Positions 17,275 through 26,011 are shown, counted from the first letter of the stretch. The stretch is 64,000 bases of DNA from VAZQ01 sp035263865 (GCA_035263865.1 DATFQX010000216.1:14596-78595), one strand, 5' to 3'. The notes: generated by a model not told the origin, from the letters alone. Program-made: numbers and translations.

Positions 17275-17775
17275 TTATGCCTGTCCCCGCGTGTCAAACA
17301 TGGCGGCGTCGAGCGCCGCGCGCGCCGGCTTCCCTGCCCACACCACGAATTGGAACGCGGGAAAATACCGCTCGCAAGCATCGAGCGCCGTCGCCAGTAA
17401 TGCCTCGCATTGCCGGCCCGATGCTTCAACGCCGCCGGTGAGCATCAGTGCGTGGCGGTACATAACAAGCCCGTCGTGGGTCCACAGATCGAAATGTCCG
17501 ATCCACATCTGCTCGTTGATCAGCGAGATGAGCTGCTGCACCTCGCTGCGGCAACGTTCCGGCACTTTCAGTTCGAAGGCGCAGGCGAGATGCAGTGCTT
17601 CGATGTCAAGCATCCAGGTGTAGGAGACCTGGTAATCGGTCCATTTCCCCGCGGCCACAATGGTGATCTCGTCCTCGCCAGCGCGCTCGAATGACCAGCC
17701 GTTGGTGGCAGCCACCCGCTCCACCACCTCGAGCGGATTGCCATAGGGCTGTTCGGCAAAGTCGATGAGGGCCAT
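17275..17775 (-). CDS. YbjN domain-containing protein
   Basis: 166 residues of the YbjN family, cytosolic, with a fold like type III secretion chaperones. NPLEVVERVAATNGWSFERAG, WMLDIEALHLACAFEL and LINEQMWIGHFDLWTHDGLVMYR are the conserved blocks of the alphaproteobacterial form. The ATG at 17775 gives the conserved N-terminus MALIDFAEQPYGNP. In Rhizobiales it usually lies just upstream of proC, as here with a gap of about 90 bp. The molecular role is not established; regulatory or stress roles have been proposed for YbjN proteins. Confidence 0.88.
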   Translation of the reverse strand: MALIDFAEQPYGNPLEVVERVAATNGWSFERAGEDEITIVAAGKWTDYQVSYTWMLDIEALHLACAFELKVPERCRSEVQQLISLINEQMWIGHFDLWTHDGLVMYRHALMLTGGVEASGRQCEALLATALDACERYFPAFQFVVWAGKPARAALDAAMFDTRGQA

Positions 17776-17874
17776 GCTAGCTCTCCACCTTGGACACGGG
17801 ATGCGCACTCAAGCGCACGCACACCACGCCGCTGCTGAGCAGTCCCCGGTGGAGCTGAGTGACCGCTCCGGGGC

Positions 17875-18056
17875 GAATCACCTAGTGACTCGAATATAAC
17901 CCCACTGATTCCAGTGGCTAAAGCACAATCGAGCTCTATCGCGGTGACTGTTTGGTGGATATCTCGCCGCGCTGGAGTCGTTTCTCCACAGGTTCCGCGA
18001 CGTGCAGGCAAGTGGTCGGGAGTTCGTTGCGACTCCCCAGTCCTAATTCCCGAGTC
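17875..18056. promoter_or_regulatory. Cluster of six GANTC (CcrM methylation) sites
   Basis: The spacer between the YbjN gene and prs holds GAATC at 17875, GACTC at 17887, GATTC at 17907, GAGTC at 17975, GACTC at 18031 and GAGTC at 18052, where fewer than one would be expected by chance. GANTC is the target of the cell-cycle methyltransferase CcrM in alphaproteobacteria. Whether methylation affects either gene is not known. Confidence 0.4.
17902..17917. repeat. Short perfect inverted repeat upstream of the YbjN gene
   Basis: CCACTG-ATTC-CAGTGG, a 6-bp palindrome with a 4-base centre about 130 bases upstream of the YbjN start. It could be an operator half-site pair or a small hairpin; no T-run follows on either strand. 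Confidence 0.35.
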
Positions 18057-18059
18057 CTG

Positions 18060-19013
18060 TCAGTCGAATAGGCTCGATACCGACTCTTCGGCCGCGGTGC
18101 GGCCGATGGCTTCGCCGATCAGACTGGCGACCGACAGCATGCGGATATTGCGGGCGACCTTGACAGCCTGCGTGGGCTGGATCGAGTCGGTGATGACCAG
18201 CTCCTTGAGCCGTGAGGCGGTGATGCGGGCGACCGCGCCGCCGGAGAGCACGCCGTGGGTGATGTACGCGTAGACCTCCGTCGCGCCCTTGTCCAACAGC
18301 GCATCCGCGGCGTTCACAACGGTTCCGCCGGAATCAATGATGTCGTCGACCAAGATGCAGGTATAGCCTTCGACCTCGCCGATAACGTTCATGACTTCGG
18401 ACTCGCCGGCGCGCTCGCGTCGTTTGTCGACGATCGCGAGCGGCGCGTTGATGCGCTTGGCGAGCCCCCGCGCCCGGCCGACGCCGCCTACGTCGGGCGA
18501 GACCACCATCACCTTACCGACATCAAAACGCTGCTTGATGTCACGCACCATCATCGGTGCGGCATAGAGATTATCTGTCGGAATGTCGAAAAAACCCTGA
18601 ATCTGACCGGCGTGGAGATCAAGCGTCATGACGCGATCGGCGCCGGCGCGGGTGATCAGGTTGGATACAAGCTTGGCCGAGATCGGCGTGCGCGGCGCTG
18701 GTTTGCGGTCCTGTCGGGCATAGCCGAAATAGGGAATCACCGCCGTGACGCGCCGCCCGGACGCGCGGCGCAGCGCGTCAATGATGATGAGCAGCTCCAT
18801 CAAATTGTCGTTGGCCGGGAACGAGGTCGACTGGATGACGAAAACGTCGGTGCCGCGCACGTTTTCCTGGATTTCGACGAAAATTTCCATATCGGCGAAG
18901 CGGCGCACGACCGCCTTCGTCAGCGGTGTCGCCAGGTAGGCGGCGATCGCGTCGGCAAGCGCAGGGTTGGAGTTGCCGGCCACAAGCTTGATCGCTCCAT
19001 TATTGGGCCGCAT
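18060..19013 (-). CDS. prs: Ribose-phosphate pyrophosphokinase
   Basis: Makes PRPP from ribose-5-phosphate and ATP for purine, pyrimidine, His and Trp synthesis. 317 residues, the normal length of class I enzymes. PYFGYARQDRK is the flexible-loop region, MTLDLHAGQIQGFFDIP the substrate block and CILVDDIIDSGGTV the PRPP loop. The ATG at 19013 gives MRPNNGAIKLVAGNSNP, the alphaproteobacterial N-terminus. It stands alone; about 290 bp upstream separate it from pgeF. Confidence 0.97.
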   Translation of the reverse strand: MRPNNGAIKLVAGNSNPALADAIAAYLATPLTKAVVRRFADMEIFVEIQENVRGTDVFVIQSTSFPANDNLMELLIIIDALRRASGRRVTAVIPYFGYARQDRKPAPRTPISAKLVSNLITRAGADRVMTLDLHAGQIQGFFDIPTDNLYAAPMMVRDIKQRFDVGKVMVVSPDVGGVGRARGLAKRINAPLAIVDKRRERAGESEVMNVIGEVEGYTCILVDDIIDSGGTVVNAADALLDKGATEVYAYITHGVLSGGAVARITASRLKELVITDSIQPTQAVKVARNIRMLSVASLIGEAIGRTAAEESVSSLFD

Positions 19014-19307
19014 CGTTGTCTCCAGGCGAGAGGCTTCGCGCGCTCGCGGCGCCCTGATAACAAGGAGGCGGTAAGGCTGGCAATATGACCGGCAACGCAG
19101 AACGGTAGTTGTCCCGCTAATTCAACTGCTTCCAGCCCGGTCCAAGCGTTCGGGTGGGCCAATCCTTCCGCTGATCCACAATCCGGCCTGGCGTCGTAGG
19201 GCCCGCCGCGAGAGCTTGTCGGCGAGCCATCTTCTCCATTGAGTTCTTACGAGGGATCGACCATCGGCTCGGGAAACACGCCGTCTTTAACGCGCTGCGC
19301 CGATCGG

Positions 19308-20084
19308 TTACTCGGTCAGCGCGATGGCATTGATGTGGCGTCCGTAGTCGCGCTCACGGCGGTGGGTCGAGCGCCGATAGCTGAAGAACCGCTTCGCATC
19401 CGCGTACGTGCAATGGCCAAGATCCTCAACGCGGAGGATGCCGGCAGCGCTCAGGCGCGCCGTGATGTAGCCCGGGAGATCGAATAGGGCGTGCGACCGC
19501 GTCGTTGACGGCCGGAAGAAGCGTTCATTGTTCACGTCCTCGGATGTGAAACGCGTCACGAATTCGGGCCCGACCTCGTAATTCGCCTGGCGGATCGTCG
19601 GCCCGAGCGCAACTGCAAGGCGGGCCCGGTGCGCCCCGCAGCGCTCCATAGCCGCGATCGTCGCTTCAAGGACGCCGCTTGCCGCGCCGCGCCAGCCGGC
19701 ATGGGCTGCGCCGATCACGCCGGCGGTTGCGTCGGCGAACAGGACGGGCGCGCAATCGGCGGTGGTGACGCCAATAGCCAGTCGCGGCACGGCCGTCACG
19801 ATTGCGTCGGCGCGAGGCCTCTCGTGCGCCTCCCATGGCCGGTCGATCGTCACCACGTCTGGCGAATGGATCTGGTAGGCGGTGAGCAGGCAGTGCGGGG
19901 CGACCTCGAGCGCCGACGCCATGCGCGCACGGTTCTCGGCAACGTTGGCCGGTGCATCATCGGATCCAGGCCCGCCGTTGAGGCTGGCATAGACTCCCTC
20001 CGAGACGCCGCCCTCGCGCGTGAAGAAGGCATGGCGCACGCGCTCGAGCGCGCGAAGCGAAGTGGCCTGCAGCATGCCTGCCAT
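19308..20084 (-). CDS. pgeF: Peptidoglycan editing factor PgeF (YfiH/DUF152 family)
   Basis: Cu/Zn-type oxidoreductase-like hydrolase of about 258 residues, implicated in Escherichia coli in removing wrongly built L-Ser muropeptide precursors. VRHAFFTREGGVS, SLNGGPGSDD, TTADCAPVLF with the catalytic Cys, and AAHAGWRG with the metal His are conserved. The usual GPCIG block reads GPTIRQANYEVG, so that second Cys is Thr. The ATG at 20084 starts where homologues do, but a GTG at 20132 overlaps the upstream stop as GTGA and could be the real, coupled start. Third gene of the lgt operon. Confidence 0.88.
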   Translation of the reverse strand: MAGMLQATSLRALERVRHAFFTREGGVSEGVYASLNGGPGSDDAPANVAENRARMASALEVAPHCLLTAYQIHSPDVVTIDRPWEAHERPRADAIVTAVPRLAIGVTTADCAPVLFADATAGVIGAAHAGWRGAASGVLEATIAAMERCGAHRARLAVALGPTIRQANYEVGPEFVTRFTSEDVNNERFFRPSTTRSHALFDLPGYITARLSAAGILRVEDLGHCTYADAKRFFSYRRSTHRRERDYGRHINAIALTE

Positions 20085-20128
20085 TGTCGCGTGCCCGGTT
20101 TGCTTGCGGGAATGTCCTGGTCGCACTC

Positions 20129-21229
20129 TCACGCCTCGAAGCCGGGCAGGCGCTCGAGCTGCGGCTCGGCCACCGCGATGGCTTTGAACAGTCGGCCCAT
20201 TCCGGTGCGGTCCTCGCTGGTGAGACGCACCAGCGCGGCGTCGATCACATCGCCGTATTCGGGAGGCGCGGCCGACTTGAGCGCCGCCGCGCGCTGCTCG
20301 ACGCCCAGCCGGCGCAAGAATTCGCCCTGCGGCACGGGCCCGTGTACCCGCGCGCCCATGCCTTCGGCTGCGTGTGCCAGCGCTTCAAAATCAACGTGCG
20401 CCGTGAGATCGACCAGGCCAGGCGCCGACAGGGGCTCGGCGAATTGATGTTCTCCGACGGCTTGCAGCGTCTCCCCGAGCGCGCTCTCGGCGTGGCCATA
20501 GTCGATGATCAGCGCGGCGCCGCCATGGCGCGCGACGCGTCGGCCGATCTCGAGCGCGATATTGTCGGCACGCCACTCGAAGATCTCGGCGATCTTAGCT
20601 GCGCGCAATCTTCGTGGCAGAAGCTTGTCGAACAGCGGGATCGGATCACGATCGATGCTGAAATGTAACTTGTCGTCCTCGCCAATCTTGATCACCCGTT
20701 CGTGCCAGCCATCGGCGCACATGACCGCCTGATGGACAGGCAGTGCATCGAAGAATTCATTGGCAAGCACGATCAGCACCCCGTCGGGAACGACCTCGAT
20801 CGAGCGATGCCACGATACCGGCACGTTGCCGGCGCCCAAAGCCTGGCGCTGCAGACGCTCGAGCACCGGGCTGATCTCGATCAAATGAAGATCGATCGCG
20901 GCGCGGAAGTCAGGCACTACCTTAGCTGCCCGCAGCACGTCGACCATCATCGTGCCGCGCCCCGGTCCGAACTCGACTAGGCTGACCTTTCCCGGCGACC
21001 CCATCGCCCGCCAGGTCGCGGCCGCCCACAGGCCGATCAGCTCGCCGAACATCTGACTGATCTCGGGCGCCGTCGTAAAGTCGCCCGCCGCCCCAAACGC
21101 GTCGCGCGTCGCGTAGTAACCACGCTCCGGATCGGTAAGGCAAAACTCCATGTATTGCGCCACAGGCATCGGGCCGCCGACCGCAATACGCCGCCGAATC
21201 TCCATTTCGAGCGTGGCAGTGTCCATCAT
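20129..21229 (-). CDS. Class I SAM-dependent methyltransferase, MidA/NDUFAF7 family
   Basis: 366 residues homologous to mitochondrial NDUFAF7/MidA, the arginine methyltransferase that modifies the NDUFS2 subunit of complex I. AQYMEFCLTDPERGYYA and FTTAPEISQMFGELIGLW are the family signature, VEFGPGRGTM the SAM-binding motif and ANEFFDALPVHQ another conserved block. The open frame extends to 21850, but the ATG at 21229 is chosen because it matches the family start and overlaps the lgt stop as ATGA. The bacterial target is inferred, not shown. Confidence 0.92.
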   Translation of the reverse strand: MMDTATLEMEIRRRIAVGGPMPVAQYMEFCLTDPERGYYATRDAFGAAGDFTTAPEISQMFGELIGLWAAATWRAMGSPGKVSLVEFGPGRGTMMVDVLRAAKVVPDFRAAIDLHLIEISPVLERLQRQALGAGNVPVSWHRSIEVVPDGVLIVLANEFFDALPVHQAVMCADGWHERVIKIGEDDKLHFSIDRDPIPLFDKLLPRRLRAAKIAEIFEWRADNIALEIGRRVARHGGAALIIDYGHAESALGETLQAVGEHQFAEPLSAPGLVDLTAHVDFEALAHAAEGMGARVHGPVPQGEFLRRLGVEQRAAALKSAAPPEYGDVIDAALVRLTSEDRTGMGRLFKAIAVAEPQLERLPGFEA

Positions 21230-22050
21230 GTCCGGCGCACCGCCTGCCTGCGCAAAGCTGCTGCCATGAGCGCGATGCCGGCAAGCATCAACGGGAGCGA
21301 CAGAAGCGTGCCCATGGTCAAGCCGCCCCACAGGAATCCGAGCTGGGGATCCGGCTCGCGAAACTGCTCGCAAATCGAGCGAGCGAGCGCGTAGCCGAAG
21401 GTAAAAGCGCCGAGGATGAAGCCTGGTCTCTTGAGGGCGCCAGCGCGAATGAGAGCCGTGAGCAGCGCGAACAGTAGCAGACCTTCGAGCGCGGCCTCGT
21501 ATAGTTGACTCGGATGGCGCGGCAAAGGCCCGCCGGTCGGAAACACCATCGCCCACGGCACGTCGCTGGGCCGGCCCCATAGCTCCCCATTGATGAAATT
21601 GGCAATGCGCCCGAGAAAGATCCCGATCGTGCCTACCGCACAGGTGATGTCCCCGAGCGAGAGTATGGATAGGCCGCGATAGCGCGCAAATAACGCGACG
21701 GCGAGCACGCAACCGAGAAATCCGCCGTGAAACGACATGCCGCCCTTCCAGAGTTGGAAGCTCTCCAGTGGGTGTGTGGCGAAATAGCTGGGATTGTAGA
21801 ACAGCACGTAGCCGATGCGCCCGCCTAGGATAATGCCGAGCGTCACCCACAGCACGAAATCGTCATAATCGCTGACGGTGATGGGCACGGGCGACGGCCA
21901 GAGCTGCCCGCGCCCGATGATCGCGCGCGCATAGAACCAGCCCAAGAGTATGCCGACGATGTAAGCGAGCGCATACCAGCGGATGGCGATCGGCCCGAAG
22001 CTGACGAGCACGGGGTCGATCGCGGGGAAGGGAAGGGCATAAAGCGACAT
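21226..22050 (-). CDS. lgt: Prolipoprotein diacylglyceryl transferase
   Basis: Inner-membrane enzyme that transfers diacylglycerol from phosphatidylglycerol to the lipobox Cys of prolipoproteins. 274 residues, about seven membrane spans. GGRIGYVLFYN, the essential-His region MSFHGGFLG and the signature GRIANFINGELWGRPSDVPWAM (written in overlapping parts: GRIANFINGE, LWGRPSDVPW) are complete, with RHPSQLYEA after them. First gene of a three-gene unit lgt-MidA-pgeF joined by 4-base overlaps; ubiK is divergent upstream, 293 bp away. Confidence 0.96.
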   Translation of the reverse strand: MSLYALPFPAIDPVLVSFGPIAIRWYALAYIVGILLGWFYARAIIGRGQLWPSPVPITVSDYDDFVLWVTLGIILGGRIGYVLFYNPSYFATHPLESFQLWKGGMSFHGGFLGCVLAVALFARYRGLSILSLGDITCAVGTIGIFLGRIANFINGELWGRPSDVPWAMVFPTGGPLPRHPSQLYEAALEGLLLFALLTALIRAGALKRPGFILGAFTFGYALARSICEQFREPDPQLGFLWGGLTMGTLLSLPLMLAGIALMAAALRRQAVRRT

Positions 22051-22343
22051 CGGGCGACTCGCGCAACCCCGGGTGATGCGGGCAGCGAGCCAACGAAGTC
22101 AAGCCGCTGTGTGGGCGCAATGCGGAAGTCGACGTACCACTGTTCCTCAGTGCTGCGGCCGGCGCCCGCTGACGGTGCTGCCAATATCGAACGCTGTAAG
22201 GTCTTCGCCCAGTTCGAGCGGCCCAGGCGACACTGAGCGCCGCGCCCTTGCATGATATAAGAGGCGCATGGCGCGAGCCCTTGCGGGCCAAGCAAACCGT
22301 GCCCATTGTTGTGAGGCGATTCAATTCGAACCCGAGACAAGCG

Positions 22344-22601
22344 ATGACCCAGACCACCAACCGTTTCTTCGACGAAATGGCAAGGCTCATGAACGACGCG
22401 GCGGGCGTCGCGTCCGGCGTGCGGCGCGAGTTCGACACGATGTTCCGCAACCAAGCCGACCGCGTCCTGCGCGACCTCGACGTGGTCAAGCGTGAGGAAT
22501 TCGAGGCGGTCAAGGAAATGGCGCGCACCGCGCGCGAAGAAAACGAGACCTTGAAGGCGCGCATTGCCGCGCTCGAGGCCAAGCTTGGATCCGGCATCTG
22601 A
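22344..22601 (+). CDS. ubiK: Ubiquinone biosynthesis accessory factor UbiK
   Basis: A small protein of 85 residues of the BMFP/YqiC family that helps the soluble Ubi complex in ubiquinone synthesis. An amphipathic N-terminal helix (MTQTTNRFFDEMARLMNDAAG) is followed by a C-terminal trimeric coiled coil (REENETLKARIAALEAKLG), as in the family. The ATG at 22344 is used; the open frame extends to 22248 but those residues do not resemble UbiK. Cytosolic and membrane-associated. Probably monocistronic. Confidence 0.9.
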   Translation: MTQTTNRFFDEMARLMNDAAGVASGVRREFDTMFRNQADRVLRDLDVVKREEFEAVKEMARTAREENETLKARIAALEAKLGSGI

Positions 22602-22652
22602 TAAGCGATTGGATTGTCGTCGTTTTCTGTGCAACGCGGCCGTCGCGCATTT

Positions 22653-22681
22653 CTTGTCTTTCCCGGGCTCGCTCGCTATAA
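22653..22681 (+). promoter_or_regulatory. Predicted housekeeping promoter of rplY
   Basis: CTTGTC (22653-22658), 17-base spacer, CTATAA (22676-22681). This is close to the alphaproteobacterial sigma-70 consensus CTTGAC-N17-CTATAT and lies about 125 bases before the rplY start. It should drive rplY-pth-ychF. Confidence 0.6.
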
Positions 22682-22761
22682 GCGCGCCGAACCGCTGGCG
22701 TGGTGCTGCGGCCGCGCATTATCGCGGCCCAGAACCCTAGGAGCGAGCTGGGAGCGGAATG

Positions 22762-22789
22762 GGCCGCAGCGTCTCGGCGGCCTTTTGTT
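22762..22789 (+). promoter_or_regulatory. Hairpin with T-run in the rplY leader, attenuator-like
   Basis: GGCCGC (22762-22767) pairs with GCGGCC (22777-22782) across a 9-base loop and is followed by TTTTGTT. It resembles a weak intrinsic terminator placed 18 bases before the rplY start, inside the predicted leader. It could attenuate transcription or hide the ribosome-binding site; function is not shown. Confidence 0.4.
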
Positions 22790-22806
22790 GCAAGAGGATT
22801 TGCACC

Positions 22807-23589
22807 ATGGCGAACGTCAAGCAGATGAAGGCGGTGTCGCGTTCGCGGGCCGGCAAGGGGGCCGCCCGCGCCGAGCGTCGCGCGGGCCGCGTGCCGGGCG
22901 TGGTCTATGGCGACGGCAAACCGCCGCTCAGCGTATCCGTGGATCACGCCGATCTGAAGCAGCGCATCTATGCCGGCCGTTTTCTCACAACCATCTACGA
23001 CCTCGAGATCGACGGCACCACGCAACGTGTCATCCCCCGCGACTTTCAGCTCGATCCGGTGAAGGACCTGCCGGTGCACGTCGACTTTCTGCGGCTGGGC
23101 GAGGGCGCGCAAATCCGAGTGCGTATTCCGGTGCACGTCGTCAATGCCGATCAGGCGCCGGGTGTCAAACGCGGCGGCACCGTCAATATTGTCACCCACG
23201 CGGTGGAAGTGGTGTGCTCGCCCGAGCAAATTCCAGAGGCTATCGACGTCGACATTTCCGGGCTAGAGATCAATTATTCGAAGCACCTGAACGAAGTCCC
23301 GTTGCCGCCGAACGTGCGCGTCGTCAGCAGGCTCGATGACACCTTGGTCACCATCGTGCCGCCGTCAGGCTACGCGGAAGAGATGAAGGCCGCGGCCGAA
23401 GCTGCCGCCGCCGCTGCAGCAGCCGCGGCCGCAGCCGCGGAGGCCGGGATTGCTCCCGAAGGCGCGGCTCCGGGCGCAGCACCTGGTGCCGCTCCGGCCG
23501 CCGGGGCTCCGGCTGCCCCCGGCGCCCCTGCTGCCGCTGCCGCCGCGCCGGCGGCAGAGAAGAAGCCTGCGGCCGCAGAGAAGAAATAA
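22807..23589 (+). CDS. rplY: 50S ribosomal protein L25/general stress protein Ctc
   Basis: The 5S-rRNA-binding protein of the large subunit, long (TL5/CTC) form, 260 residues. The N-terminal L25 domain (about 1-95) has GRVPGVVYGDGKPP and DFQLDPVKDLPVHVDFLRL; the C-terminal beta domain (about 100-190) has GVKRGGTVNIVTHAVEV and LVTIVPPSG. Residues about 195-260 form a low-complexity tail of Ala, Pro and Gly ending in Lys-rich EKKPAAAEKK. The ATG at 22807 matches the family start. Next are pth (133 bp) and ychF, the usual order. Confidence 0.95.
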   Translation: MANVKQMKAVSRSRAGKGAARAERRAGRVPGVVYGDGKPPLSVSVDHADLKQRIYAGRFLTTIYDLEIDGTTQRVIPRDFQLDPVKDLPVHVDFLRLGEGAQIRVRIPVHVVNADQAPGVKRGGTVNIVTHAVEVVCSPEQIPEAIDVDISGLEINYSKHLNEVPLPPNVRVVSRLDDTLVTIVPPSGYAEEMKAAAEAAAAAAAAAAAAAEAGIAPEGAAPGAAPGAAPAAGAPAAPGAPAAAAAAPAAEKKPAAAEKK

Positions 23590-23722
23590 GGACACTTCCC
23601 GTCATCGGGCACGCGGGCAGTCCGGAAATCGTGCACGATGCGCGAAAGCGCCCGCTGCGTCGGTTTCGTCCGAGATTCCCGGATGCCCACTGGCGCGGGC
23701 ATGACCGCATGGACAGGATTTC

Positions 23723-24334
23723 ATGCTGCTCCTCGTCGGGCTCGGTAATCCCGGTTCGCAGTACGCCGGCAATCGACACAATATTGGTTTCATGGCGCTC
23801 GACGCGATCGCCAAGCGCAACGGCATTGGTCCCTGGCGGCGGCGCTTTCAGGGTGTATCGGCGGAAGGACCGCTGGGTGGCCAGCGCGCGCTCCTGCTGC
23901 TGCCCGGCACATACATGAACGAGTCCGGCCGCGCGGTCGCCGAAGCCGCGCATTTTTACAAGCTTGGCCGCTCGGACATTGTGGTGTTCCATGACGAGAT
24001 CGACCTGGCGCCCGGCAAGGTGCGGGTTAAGAGCAGCGGTGGCGTTGCCGGCCATAACGGGCTGCGGTCGATCTCGGCTCACATCGGAAACGACTATCGG
24101 CGCGTGCGCATCGGCGTTGGGCATCCGGGCGTGAAGAGTCTGGTCGAAGGTTACGTGCTCAGCGACTTTGGCAAAGACGAGCGTCCTTGGGTGGAGGCCC
24201 TCTGCGCCATCATCGCGGACAACGCCGAGCTGTTGGCGAAAGGCCAGGACGCGACCTTCCAGAACAAGGTGCATCTGGGCATGCAGGCCAAAGGATTTTT
24301 GGCGGCTAACGAGCTCGAGCAGCCCGACGACTGA
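23723..24334 (+). CDS. pth: Peptidyl-tRNA hydrolase
   Basis: Recycles tRNA by cleaving the ester bond of peptidyl-tRNAs dropped from ribosomes. 203 residues, cytosolic. The start MLLLVGLGNPGSQYAGNRHN holds the catalytic His19; FHDEIDLAPGKVRVKSSGG holds the catalytic Asp; GHNGLRSISAHIG and RVRIGVGHP are also conserved. The ATG at 23723 is the only reasonable start. It is 30 bp before ychF and is probably co-transcribed with rplY and ychF. Confidence 0.97.
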   Translation: MLLLVGLGNPGSQYAGNRHNIGFMALDAIAKRNGIGPWRRRFQGVSAEGPLGGQRALLLLPGTYMNESGRAVAEAAHFYKLGRSDIVVFHDEIDLAPGKVRVKSSGGVAGHNGLRSISAHIGNDYRRVRIGVGHPGVKSLVEGYVLSDFGKDERPWVEALCAIIADNAELLAKGQDATFQNKVHLGMQAKGFLAANELEQPDD

Positions 24335-24364
24335 CATGCGCGCCTAGATCGATCAGAGAATATC

Positions 24365-25471
24365 ATGGGCTTCAAATGCGGCATTCTCGGCCTTTCCAAC
24401 GTCGGTAAGTCGACGCTGTTCAATGCGCTGACGGCGACGGCGGCGGCGCAGGCCTCGAATTATCCGTTCAGCACCATCGAGCCTAACGTGGGCGAGGTCA
24501 TGGTGCCCGATCCGCGCCTCGACGTGGTCGCAAAGCTCGCCAAGTCCGCCAAAATCAAGCCGACGCGGCTCACCTTCGTCGATATCGCGGGCCTCGTGCG
24601 CGGCGCCTCCAAGGGCCAAGGTCTCGGCAACCAATTTCTCGCGCATGTGCGCGAAGTCGATGCCATCGCGCACGTGGTTCGCTGCTTCGTCGATCCTGGC
24701 CTTGCGCATGTCGCGGGGGCCATCGACCCGATCGCCGACATCGAAACGATCGAGACCGAGTTGATGCTCGCGGACCTCGACAGCCTGGAGCGGCGTGTCG
24801 AGAGCCTCGCCAAGAAAGCAAAGGGAACCGACAAGGACGCCGTCGAGGCCAAGGAGACGCTCGATCTTGTCAACAGCGCCCTCGCGCTCTTGGGTGAGGG
24901 CAAGCCGACGCGGTTGGTGGAGCGAGAGCCGGAACAGGAGAAGACCTTTCGCATGCTGGGTCTGCTGACCGCCATTCCGGTGCTTTACGTGTGCAACGTC
25001 GACGAGGTCGCCGCCGCGACCGGCAACGACTTTTCGAACCGGGTCGAGGAGCGCGCGCGGGAGGAAGGCGCGGCTTGTGTGGTGATCTCGGCGAAAATCG
25101 AGGCGGAAATCGCCGTACTGCCGGCGCACGAGCGTGCTCAATACCTGGCTGCGATCGGCCTCGAGGAGCCGGGCCTCGACCGGTTGATCCGCGCCGGTTA
25201 TGCGCTCCTCAATCTGATCACCTATTTCACTGCCGGTCCGAAGGAGGCGGCAGCCTGGACCGTGACGCGTGGCACGAAAGCGCCGCAGGCGGCTGGCGTC
25301 ATTCACTCCGACTTCGAGCGCGGCTTCATCCGTGCCGAGACCATCGCCTACGACGATTATGTCACGCTCGGCGGTGAAGCGGGCGCGCAACAGGCAGGCA
25401 AGATGCGGCTCGAGGGCAAATCCTATGACGTCGCCGACGGCGACGTCATGCACTTCAGATTCGCGACTTGA
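24365..25471 (+). CDS. ychF: Obg-family ATPase/GTPase YchF (OLA1)
   Basis: Universal P-loop ATPase linked to ribosomes and redox stress. 368 residues. G1 is GLSNVGKST (10-18), G3 is DIAGLV, and the G4 position reads CNVDE in place of NKxD, which in this family switches preference from GTP to ATP. A coiled-coil insert (about 125-200) and a C-terminal TGS domain (ending GDVMHFRFAT) complete it. Full family length. Last gene of the rplY unit, convergent with a DUF4282 gene 9 bp away. Confidence 0.97.
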   Translation: MGFKCGILGLSNVGKSTLFNALTATAAAQASNYPFSTIEPNVGEVMVPDPRLDVVAKLAKSAKIKPTRLTFVDIAGLVRGASKGQGLGNQFLAHVREVDAIAHVVRCFVDPGLAHVAGAIDPIADIETIETELMLADLDSLERRVESLAKKAKGTDKDAVEAKETLDLVNSALALLGEGKPTRLVEREPEQEKTFRMLGLLTAIPVLYVCNVDEVAAATGNDFSNRVEERAREEGAACVVISAKIEAEIAVLPAHERAQYLAAIGLEEPGLDRLIRAGYALLNLITYFTAGPKEAAAWTVTRGTKAPQAAGVIHSDFERGFIRAETIAYDDYVTLGGEAGAQQAGKMRLEGKSYDVADGDVMHFRFAT

Positions 25472-25480
25472 ATCGGAGCG

Positions 25481-25774
25481 TCACATCTGTTGCCCGCGCT
25501 GGCGGATCGCGCCCAGGTGTTCGTTGATACGGAACATGATCAGCACGAACTCGGCGATGATGCGCGCGAAGATCACGCCGATCACCACCCCGATGAGACT
25601 GGCGAGAATCCAGAAGACGCCGGCGAGCGGACTAAGCGCCATCAGGGTAAGGCCGGATACGATGCCGGAGAGACCGAAGAGAGCCGAAATGCCAACCGCG
25701 AGCCAGTAAAAAAGCTTGATGATCGAGGGGGTAATGAATCGTTCCCATTGGAACAGGTCGCGAAAATCGAACAT
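25481..25774 (-). CDS. DUF4282 membrane protein
   Basis: 97 residues beginning MFDFRDLFQWERFITPSIIKLFYW, the conserved opening of DUF4282 proteins, followed by two membrane spans (about 22-48 and 52-76) and a short tail EFVLIMFRINEHL. The ATG at 25774 is set by this block and by GGAGGA just upstream; the longer open frame to 25924 has no similarity. Inner-membrane protein of unknown role. Convergent with ychF. Confidence 0.88.
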   Translation of the reverse strand: MFDFRDLFQWERFITPSIIKLFYWLAVGISALFGLSGIVSGLTLMALSPLAGVFWILASLIGVVIGVIFARIIAEFVLIMFRINEHLGAIRQRGQQM

Positions 25775-26011
25775 GGGTCGTCCTCCTGAGGCAGTGGCGC
25801 CGCCAGTTGAGAAGCTCGCGCAACCGATGCCGTGCTTCGCGGCCGCTTGCAAGCCGCGCCGCCGCTCGTTCGGCCCTCGCCAATCGCCCATGCGAACAAT
25901 GCACTGCGGCATGCCGATGGCCATACGATCACCCTCGAGCCTGCGTGGTTAATTTCGGCTAAATCGGCGCCACGGGGCCGCGCGCGAATCCTAACCACTG
26001 GATGCTGCCCC

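Noticed and set aside
18255..19088. Plus-strand open frame of 277 codons over prs
   Set aside because: It is the reverse of a near-perfect PRPP synthetase and has no family motif.
21230..21850. N-terminal extension of the MidA-type methyltransferase
   Set aside because: It overlaps lgt in another frame and is Arg/His-rich; the ATG overlap with the lgt stop and family alignment fix the start at 21229.
22807..23589. Alanine repeats in rplY as a tandem-repeat locus or CRISPR-like array
   Set aside because: The repeats are codon-level low complexity within a coding tail, with no regular spacers.
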